From Termitomyces sp. T153 (lineage: Eukaryota; Basidiomycota; Agaricomycetes; Agaricales; Lyophyllaceae): a stretch of DNA of 64,000 bases. The notes beneath the pieces are model-generated. The model worked only from the letters and a program-made list of their open reading frames with translations. It was not told the DNA's origin and made no database searches. The stretch is taken from NCBI GenBank assembly GCA_018296165.2, contig JACKQL020000027.1, forward strand, positions 620,001-684,000, written 5' to 3'. Positions 56,353 through 64,000 of this stretch are shown here, one piece after another. Both the position numbers and the translations under genes were made by a program. Each line of letters starts with the position of its first letter. The stretch's first letter is position 1.

Positions 56353-59300
56353 CTACACACCGGTGCAATTCCATGCCTTGCAAGCACACTTGATATATAC
56401 TGCATCTTTGTCTCCAGCTGGTGAGGAACGAGGATCTTCCTGCACTCGATTGAGTCAAGTTCAGATATTCAATGCGGAAGAACTTTACCTCTCCTTGTTC
56501 TCCGTCGCCAGATTCGCCCGAATACGAAAAGCAGAGCTCCTCGAAGGGTTCTATATCACGCTTAGCGAAAACGGTCAAAAGCGGTTTCTGCAAATCCGAG
56601 TCGTTGATGTAACAGGAGACAAGGCTGCAATTAGGATCGCAGGAGTGGTTCTAGATGAAAGGTCAGATACTCGAGTCAAAGTGGAAGGAAGTCGGGTGCA
56701 TCGACTAACAAGGAACCTGGTGAACTACATGTTCGTGAGTATTTCTGACTTGAGATATGACTAGAAAATTGGCTTACATTGCCAGCATGGTATGCGTCCA
56801 CGGTGTATTGGATGTCCCAATCCTCCTTCCCTTGTTTAAGATGCCAGAAATCGAGATCGAAAAGATAGGTCCTCCCAAATTTGTTGTATGTTCTGCGAAG
56901 CAATCAGCCAGGTGACTATTGAACCTTCCGGAAAGAGAACTCACATTCCACGAATCTCTCCGACCCGGTCGGTTAGGAGTTCGCCTGCGTACACCCCAAT
57001 AAACGATCCTGCATAAATTTTCTTGGCTCCGGCAAATACACCTAAGGTGACAGAGTCAATAACGAACTTCAAGAATTGTAACTGATACTAACCCCAACCC
57101 TTCTCCGCGGTCTTTTGTATCCGAATTGCACATTTGCGGCCATGTTGGACAACCTACATTCAGGCAGTGAGAATGTCAGAGTCATGATAAAAGATGGGCC
57201 AGCTTACCCGGTTCCGACACTCGTCGCTGCATCCGCACAGATCGTTACACTCAAAAACAGGATAGTCAGTTGCCTTGACATGACCTTTGCCGTCATATAG
57301 GAAATCGGGAGATTGAAACATTCCATCAACCCAATCACGCTGTCGTTCGGCACACGCGCACGGCTTGATCTTTGGATCGCATCGGCCAACGCAATTGCAG
57401 TGAACAACCTTTGTTAGATCAGGCAAAGGTACATCTTCTCCAAACCACATCTTGTTCGAATAATGGAACTCCCATGGGGGTGTCGGGTCATCGTCTACTT
57501 CATTGATGATTTCAATGAGTGGCGCATCTGGTTCATCCTCTGCAGTGTTTTCCCGTATAGCAGCCTCCATGACAGTCCTGAGAGAAATATGTCTCCGTCC
57601 AGCTTCAGAAAAGCTATTGATGGTATCCTGCAACGTGTGAGGAAGGTCTTTACTAAAATAACACTTGGGTTGCATGTTTTCCGGATCTTGGCGGTATGTT
57701 CGCCAGTTCAAGCTTTGGAAGCCACCAAAGGTTCTGACTGGGGCTGGAACGGAGAAGTCCTCGGGTGTTGGGCTAGTAGGGGGAGAGCTGCCTGAGTCGA
57801 CAAAGCCGTCGTTGTCGAGATAGAGCTCCGTGGGTTCGCCCGAGACAGATCGAGATGATTGAGTAGAACGTCGTAGCTGCTGGCCCTCCTCGGTGTCGAT
57901 CAAATCCAGTGATTCAGAACTAGTTCCACGGGCCTCCGTTTCCGGGAATAGGATAGGTGAATCCTGTCTTGACGCTGCGAGTAATTCTTCCACATCCATC
58001 ATCTAAGTCCCAGGCAAACGATCAGCTCAATCTACCTTGAAAGTGGCAAATAGGCATACCTCGATTGAATCCGTTTCAACAAGCGGCTCGAGGCGAGACA
58101 GTTCGAGAACTGGATCGTCGACGTATTCCAACTCAGAATCATCGTCAAAGGTTGGTGCTGACGCAACAGAAGCTTCTGCGAAAGAACCCAGAATGGCTAC
58201 GGATGTAATAGGCTCTTGCGGTATGTTGACCAACGTCCCATCGAATTCTCCGTACTTGATGGTAGACAGTGAAGCTTGGACATCCTCGGTCACGACCTCC
58301 ATCATCTTGGAAGTTGGGGGTACACATGTTTCCAAGTTGTTGAATTTGTTGAGCATCTCCGGTGACGATTCAACCAATGGCTGAGAAGACGAAGGTGACA
58401 CAGATGATCCTGCCTGGGGTATAGACACTGACATCGAATTTGGAGGCGTTCGACTGGAAACGGATACCGATCTGCGTAATGATGGTAAGCCCTGGCTGCT
58501 AAGACGTCCTCGTGTAGATTTTCGGGCTGTTCTATGAAGAAGAGGAATTCTAGCCGGCAACGTTTCGTTCGGCGACGATGCAGATGATAAACCAGAGCCA
58601 CTCCCATCGCCATCGCTGGTATATACAATATGGTCAATAAGGCTAGATATTGGGGTATTTGAGCTTTGTGAATGATGCGGCGACGGATTTGTAGGCTGCG
58701 CGTTTTCGACCACTGACGTTGAAATTGGAGGAGTTTTCTTCAATTCCTGAGATGGCGGTCGAGGACGAGGTGTGGGAAAAGGTAAAGGCATAGGCCGAAT
58801 AGGAGTATCATTTCGCGCAGCAGAAGCAATTGGAGAAGCAGTGCTTGGTAGCGCTGTATCTGGTTCGGTACTACGGGAATTGGCCTTAGGCAACGACGGG
58901 GAGGGTGGGGGTTCACGCTTCGTTAGTATGTCCTTCGAACTTTTTATGGAAGATGCAAGATATGATGGCCTTGGAAGAGGAAGTGGGCGAGGAACAAAAA
59001 GGGGAGGAGGGGCAACATCAGAATCAGAATCAAGAGTGAGGTCAATACACTCAGGCGCTGCGTTGGAAGAAGTCTCGTTCTTCATGCTTAAATCAGAGGA
59101 AATAGATTGTTGCTTCTGTTTTCCTTTGATAGCCTGAAACTGTGTTACTTGAGAGCAGAAGTATATGAAACTCGGACTGACCAAGGACGATTGGTATATG
59201 GTTGAACTTGCCCCTGAGCTTTGGAGTGCGGGTCGCAAATCTTTTCCTGATGAGGGAAGCACTGGTGATGGGGATCCTTTTTCTAATTCGATTGGCCGAG

Positions 59301-60757
59301 TATCACGTCGGGAAGATAACGAGACGGCGTCGGTTAGAACATCCTTCAACCCGCTCATATCTAGATCAGAAGACCTTCTTGGACCTGCGGATAGTGGCGT
59401 TGCTTGAGAAGAAGATTTCGTTGGCAAAACTGGAGGCCTGGGCTCTCGAGTTTCGCCATCAGTGGGTAACTTGGATGTATTGGTTCGGGAAGACCCCGGA
59501 AGAGAAGAGCGGCTCTCAGGAAGCGGGCGTCTACCAGTAATTCTCAAGTCGAGCAAAGGTATTGTAGGAATTGACTTGCGCGTGGAGGATTCCGCAACCA
59601 CTGGAATTGTGACAGAGGTTCGATTTATGGCACGATGGCCATATGGAACAGATTGAGAGGGCGAAGGCAGGCCACTAACATTGCTGTCCATGCCCGTCTT
59701 ATCAGAACTATCAACCCGTTTACTGCGTGAATTCGGAGGTGTATCTTTAGAAGCAGGTCGATGAATCGTGGTTGACGGGAGTAGCGAAGGTTGCAAAGGA
59801 CTGATGATTTCCTTCTGTAACACCGGGTTCGGTGCTAGCTTCGGTTTGGAAACAGAAGAAGTTTCCTCTTCCGAATCATCAATAGTGATGACTTCAGCTC
59901 CCTCTGGTGGTAGTGAAGAGGGAGTACGTTTCTGAGTTTTGGGCGGAAATCTGTCCGGTATGCGAATCGTTGACGGGGGGTCACTGCCCGCGTTTTGTTC
60001 CTTTATCACATACTTAGCAGGAGATACGCCATTATCAGAGCTATCGCTGAGCTCGATGACAGCTAGAAGATTGTCAGTAGCAGGCCAGAAAACGATGAAG
60101 TCGTGCTCACATTTCGACCTTGACGGAAGCCTTGTTGGGCCTGAGGAAGAGCGAGAGCGGGGAGCAGGAAAACCAGTTTTGGCTGTTCCTGAGCGTTCTC
60201 TTCCTTTCGCCTGTCCCACCGGTTTGGACAGTTTCTTTGTTTGAGGAGACTTTGATCTTCGTAGAAATGGAGGAGCGGCTGTGGTCTGAGAGGATCGATT
60301 CACTTCAGAGGATTGCCTTCCTGATGTTTCGGCGATTGCACTCCTCGCCGGCGAAGGTCGCGATGATCCAGGCTGAGAAGCCCGGGACCGATGGGACTTG
60401 GTATCTGAAGAGCCTGCAGAGGCTGAAATGAGTCCATTGGGTCGATGTAGCCTTGCAGTAAGGCCAGAGGAACCTGATGGTACTGAACAATGAGAAGTTC
60501 TGATGAATCTTGGATGTGATCAATCTCACCCCCAACTGTCCTTTGGCGTTTGGGATTTACTCTTGATAAAGGCAGCTGAAGGCCTTTACGCTTGAGACCC
60601 GAAGAGCGCAGCTCGTCTTCTTCATCGTCTGGCGAATCGGCATTGTCTTCCGAAGAGCCTGGTTCTACTCTTACTCTGGGAAGAGCACGATGCGCGTTTT
60701 GAGAATGAGCTTACCTTTCATTGCCTCCCAAGTTGCCACAGACGAGCTTCTTTCCAT
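56353..60757 (-). CDS. SET-domain histone-lysine methyltransferase, H3K9 (SUV39/Clr4/SETDB) type
   Basis: Start at 60,757 (MERSSSVATWEAMK); about 1,200 aa from many exons; TAG at 56,353. Long disordered Ser/Pro-rich N-terminus, then pre-SET with VVHCNCVGRCDPKIKPCACA and FECNDLCGCSDECRNR (zinc cysteines). SET parts: HGRKCAIRIQKTAEKGWGVF, AGSFIGVYAGELLTDRVGEI, YLFDLDFW, FTRFL joined over an intron to NHSCDPNCSLVSCYI, and IEPFEELCFSYSG. Post-SET: KCACKAWNCTG. All cofactor and zinc motifs are intact, which is typical of H3K9 methyltransferases that make heterochromatin. I find no chromodomain. SUMO-interaction-like motifs: VIELSDSSD (60,031-60,060), VITIDDSEEE (59,863-59,892), IDLTLDSDSD (59,015-59,047). 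The splice near 60,420-60,480 is not resolved. Divergent from the EXPERA gene. Confidence 0.9.
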
Positions 60758-60924
60758 ACTCACTGAATGAAAAGGTCGCGTTATGTTGAGCTCGACGCGT
60801 TTAACGTTTAACGTTTACCCTAGCTATAGTGGTTGTTCTGGAGTTATGTATAGTGACCGATCAAGTTGAAGTCCAACAAATTCGTTCGGCTTCTGAAATG
60901 CTGGCATCGACCAGTCCACCAGCA
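60758..60924. promoter_or_regulatory. Short bidirectional promoter
   Basis: Only 167 nt separate the SET-gene start and the chosen EXPERA start. It has a doubled 'gtttaacgtttaacgttta' run (60,797-60,817). Confidence 0.4.
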
Positions 60925-61555
60925 ATGGCCGTTGCATTGCCTCCCACTCATCGACCTAGAGACAACTTATATGTGCTCTTTCTCCTGAGCTATATACCTA
61001 TCATCATCTGTAAGTACAGTCGATTTCGAAGAATATCCTAATCGTCCTAATCCTCCTGTAGTCTTTGACAGTCTCCAGTTCTACCCTGCCGGTCTTGCAC
61101 CTGGGAGCCTTTTGCAGCTCCACGAGTGGTATACGAAGCACTTCAATGATCAACTTGTTATTTCTCAGCCCGCGTGGTTCCGCTTGTTCACTCTCACTGA
61201 ACCTCTCTACCAGCTACCAGTTGCGGTGTGGGCCGTCTGGGCTCTGCGATCAAAATCGTATAATGCGCCAGCAAATCTCTTGCTTTGGGCTACAGTTTGT
61301 TGTGGAACAACCATCACTTGCGTCTTTGAATTTTACCACAACCAACTCATGAGCAATCAGGAAAAGTTGGTGTTAATTGCTATGTATGGTTCCTATGCAT
61401 TGATCTGTGAGCTCTTAGCTTTCAGAGCGAGGGTGCCGATGCTCATTTCTATTTTCATAGTCGGTGGAATTGGTGTAGACATGTTCTGTAGGATACAAAA
61501 GGTCTTGAAAGCAGCTGCGGCCCCTGCAGAGCAGAAAACAGCGCTAGTGTCCTAA
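60925..61555 (+). CDS. EXPERA-domain membrane protein, TMEM97/sigma-2 receptor-like
   Basis: Four-helix ER membrane protein family related to emopamil-binding protein; human TMEM97 works in sterol transport. I chose the ATG at 60,925 (MAVALPPTHRPRDNLYVLFL, good context GCAATGG); in-frame ATGs at 60,898 and 60,829 are possible. One intron (about 61,010-61,061) joins SYIPIII to FDSLQFYPAGLAPGSLLQLH. Then HEWYTKHFNDQLVISQPAWF, LYQLPVAVWAVWALRSKSYN, LLLWATVCCGTTITCVFEFY, LVLIAMYGSYALICELLAFR and a C-terminal tail, about 185 aa. The acidic residues in the first and second helices (FDS, HEW, CVFE) fit the EXPERA pattern. Ligand unknown. Confidence 0.88.
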
Positions 61556-61888
61556 GCTCAGTTCAATCAAGTATGTTTATATCGTACTCTATCTCAAACC
61601 GGCATCTAAAAACGAAATTGTTCTGGATCTGTATGCAGCTTGTGAATGTGCTTTCCCCCTTTCAATACATATTTTGGTCGCTGATAGAAAAATTAAAGAG
61701 GCTCAATGTGCAATGTGCCAGGGCTTAGTTTTTCATCATGTTAACTTTATCGATCCTGCAAATGCCTTGAATTCAAATTTTTGAACCAGATTTCGTCCAG
61801 TTGACATTGAAAATTGAGTTACAACATACATACTGCTTGTTATGTTACGGGTGCAGACCGCTCCTCCGAATGTCTCGATTCCTCTGAT
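61556..61888. other. Intergenic, no gene seen
   Basis: 3' flank of the EXPERA gene and upstream region of the broken BRI3-like copy. Nothing else recognised. Confidence 0.5.
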
Positions 61889-62660
61889 ATGAGTCTTGGC
61901 CGGTGGCCTGTCCAACAACCTGCTATCCCTTTAGACAAGAAAACTCCTCCACTGCTCGCAATGTCTCCCGTCCTGGCCCTTACCGCCTTGCCTCCCTCTT
62001 ATCCTTCGATGTTTTCTCCCTATACTCAACCTCGAGGACCAAGCGTCCCACGACTTTTTGTTGGCCAACCTCTGCAACAGCCGCCCTTCTGCAGTGTCCC
62101 TTAGCGACAGATTCCTGGGGTCCAACCACGTTTCGGACCAATTTCTCCCCAGAACCCTGGATTTTCATTGCCTGGACAGGCGTATTCGATGACGATGCCT
62201 CCACAACATGGACCTATGGGCAATTTTTCTTAACAGTCATTAGGCAGTCGTCCAGTATCGCAACAAATGCCGAGTATGCAAAATATACAAATATCCAGAT
62301 GATACAAGCTCAGCTTGGTTCGCAATACCAAGCAACGCGTTCGTGCTTCTTTTCTCATGCATCATATCTTACCTGCATTGACAGCTCGTTTCAGAATTTG
62401 CTCAGTGCACGCACGATGGGTAGCCATGCGCGGCAAACAAAATACGGTGTTCTCGGAATAATCAGTGCTATTGTGAGTATATGTAGAGCTGTCACTTGTA
62501 TCTGTCGCAAACTGGTTCCATTCAGATTTTCTTCCCGTTCGGCTTGCTTTGCTTGTTGTATGTTTTCCCAGGCTATTACAACCTTCGTATCCTGATGAAA
62601 TTCCTTGATAAAGAAGAATTTTGCCCTAGATATCGATGTCGAGATACCAGCATAAATTCT
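61889..62660 (+). pseudogene. Broken paralogue of the BRI3-like gene
   Basis: One frame starts MSLGRWPVQQPAIPLDKKTP and continues Pro/Gln/Met-rich (RQIPGVQPRFGPISPQNPGF, MTMPPQHGPMGNFS) through in-frame stops at about 62,103 (TAG), 62,229 (TAA) and 62,302 (TGA). It is followed by exon-like pieces TMGSHARQTKYGVLGIISAI, FFPFGLLCLL and LDKEEFCPRYRCRD. The last three match RETKYGICGIITAV, CFPIGLICL and MDKEEVCTRCGNKL of the intact gene at 63,200. The final CxxC is disrupted (CPRYRC) and the stop is lost. A tandem duplicate that decayed. Confidence 0.7.
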
Positions 62661-63199
62661 GAAGGAATGTTCAAGTATTTTTGTGTAAGTCGCTTTCTAT
62701 CTGTGTTACAATTTGTCAATTATAGCTTCTCTGTTTGCAGATCGCATGCAATGCATACAAGGTACATATGTACGATTTATGGTATAGGTTCTCACATGGA
62801 CTTTTTTCACGATTCTCTTCACCTGAATGAATGAATCGCGCTGTTAATGATACTTGTCGCAAATGGGCAGCAATGAGTTCCAATTGCCAGGTCTCGTGTT
62901 GCATAGAGGACTCGACTCGACAACATTCCAGCAAATACATTGTGCCTATCTTTCTCAAGAAATGGGTCCGGTTTCACCTCCACGCGACATTAAGATCGTG
63001 TACAGCCCATCCATTATGCATATATACACAGCCCATTCTTACATGCAGAACTGCTATGAGCGAACCAGCCGCGCCGGCCTCTCCGCTGCGTGGTTCGCGG
63101 AAACACAGCCATATTTATTAATTCTTTCAATCAACCAGTCTCTATCTTTCTCCTTTACTTGAAACTCCCTTAGCATTTCGCTGAGGTATACTTGACACA
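62661..63199. other. Intergenic between the two BRI3-like copies
   Basis: Upstream region of the intact BRI3-like gene. No other gene recognised. Confidence 0.5.
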
Positions 63200-63780
63200 A
63201 TGATGATCGATGCCAAAACCCAGGAAGTGCAACCTCCAATGGCTTCTGTGCCGCCTCCAGAATACTCTATCACTCAACCGTCTCTGAGTCAGCCAGCACC
63301 GTCTCAGCCAGAACCTCAGGCACGATTGCAGCTTCCTGCTCAACCCCAGTGGCAATCACCCGCTCAATTCCAGCAACGCTCAACCCCTCATCCCCAAACA
63401 GGTCTAGCTGCTGCTGCTGAACTCGGCGAGCAATACCGAGCTGCTCGTATGTTTGTTCTTGTTACTTTCGATGAATGTGGGCCTCTACAACCTCAACTTA
63501 TTATAGAATTTGCGAAGTGCGCTCAGGGTGAGCATAACAGGGAGACAAAATATGGTATATGCGGGATTATCACGGCAGTGGTGAGTATCTGGATCATAAC
63601 CTGATAGCCATCTACTCACAAATTCTTTCGCATCGCGCCCCATAGGTCTGTTTCCCAATTGGTCTAATTTGTTTGTGGTAAGTGAACACAAACCGATTTT
63701 TGTTGGTCTCTCACCAAAACTTTGCGCAACCTAGTATGGACAAAGAAGAGGTTTGCACAAGATGTGGGAATAAATTATGA
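63200..63780 (+). CDS. Brain protein I3 (BRI3)-like small membrane protein
   Basis: ATG at 63,200 (MMIDAKTQEVQPPMASVPPP). The N-terminal half is Pro/Gln-rich with repeated SQPAP/QPxPQ units and contains PPPEY, a PPxY motif that can bind WW domains such as those of Nedd4/Rsp5 ligases. Splices at about 63,449, 63,583 and 63,680 give QFAKCAQGEHNRETKYGICG, IITAV, CFPIGLICL and MDKEEVCTRCGNKL. This is a hydrophobic segment followed by a CxxC, as in BRI3 (FPFGFICC...CPNCG). About 125 aa. BRI3 proteins are lysosomal or endosomal in animals; the role in fungi is unknown. Next to a broken copy. Confidence 0.75.
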
Positions 63781-64000
63781 TCTTTCCGTTCACCGTCATC
63801 TAAGCTCTGCTTTTGGTTACCTTTCTTATGATACCACTAGTATACTTATTCAATTATTCTCGCGATTCATACCGGTCTTGTCACGGGTATCCATGTATAT
63901 ATAGCTTGCTCAGACTATCAGTATACACATGAAACAGACATCCGTGATGTGATTGTCTACTAATTATCATCACGCGCTTTTGACGTGTAATTGATCATAC
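63781..64000. other. 3' flank to window end
   Basis: No feature seen in the last 220 nt. Confidence 0.4.

Overview
This window reads as chromosomal DNA of a filamentous basidiomycete, most likely an Agaricomycete. Genes are split by many introns of about 45-60 nt with GT...AG ends. The gene set also fits: a CBM1-linked glucuronoyl esterase (CE15), fungal P450, LysM and EthD-type proteins, and divergent F-box/LRR families. There are no prokaryotic signals, rRNA or CRISPR. All protein names come from recognising motifs by eye; no database search was run.

Layout. Three islands are strikingly poor in CpG and rich in TpG/CpA (about 1-3,290, 7,120-13,390 and 49,690-54,870). They hold decayed transposable elements: a proline-rich gag-like ORF with in-frame stops, gag-like debris ending in a polypurine tract and LTR, a Ty3/gypsy reverse transcriptase, two Tc1/mariner 3' ends, a tRNA-derived SINE, a MITE, and a repeat family (called R1 here) with an inverted pair flanking 2 kb. 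Between the islands lie ordinary genes: UBA2 (SUMO E1 subunit, 3,668-6,413); a frameshifted SDR pseudogene and a secreted LysM protein (14.3-17.0 kb); UTP22/NRAP divergent from an EthD-like gene (17.7-23.0 kb); a P450 (24.2-26.5 kb); a gene-poor stretch (26.5-29.5 kb); a cluster of three F-box/LRR-family genes plus a remnant, with a GTPBP1/2-N-terminus-like protein among them (29.5-37.0 kb); IND1 (37.0-38.3 kb); tRNA-Val(CAC) with an intron (39.5 kb); then CE15, ORC5 and a GH35 beta-galactosidase (40.7-49.2 kb). After the third island come a UBE2E-like E2, an H3K9-type SET methyltransferase, an EXPERA/TMEM97-like gene, and a BRI3-like gene with a broken paralogue (55.0-63.8 kb).

How the genes fit together. 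Most are independent housekeeping genes: SUMO activation, SSU processome, mitochondrial complex I Fe-S assembly, and replication origin binding. CE15, GH35 and the P450 fit breakdown of plant polymers and small molecules; the LysM protein fits chitin binding outside the cell. The most distinctive theme is SUMO and chromatin. The window holds the SUMO E1 subunit, an E2 whose acidic tail carries SUMO-interaction-like motifs, and directly beside that E2 a pre-SET/SET/post-SET methyltransferase with no visible chromodomain but several SUMO-interaction-like motifs in its long disordered N-terminus. That functional link is an inference; the motifs themselves are visible in the translation.
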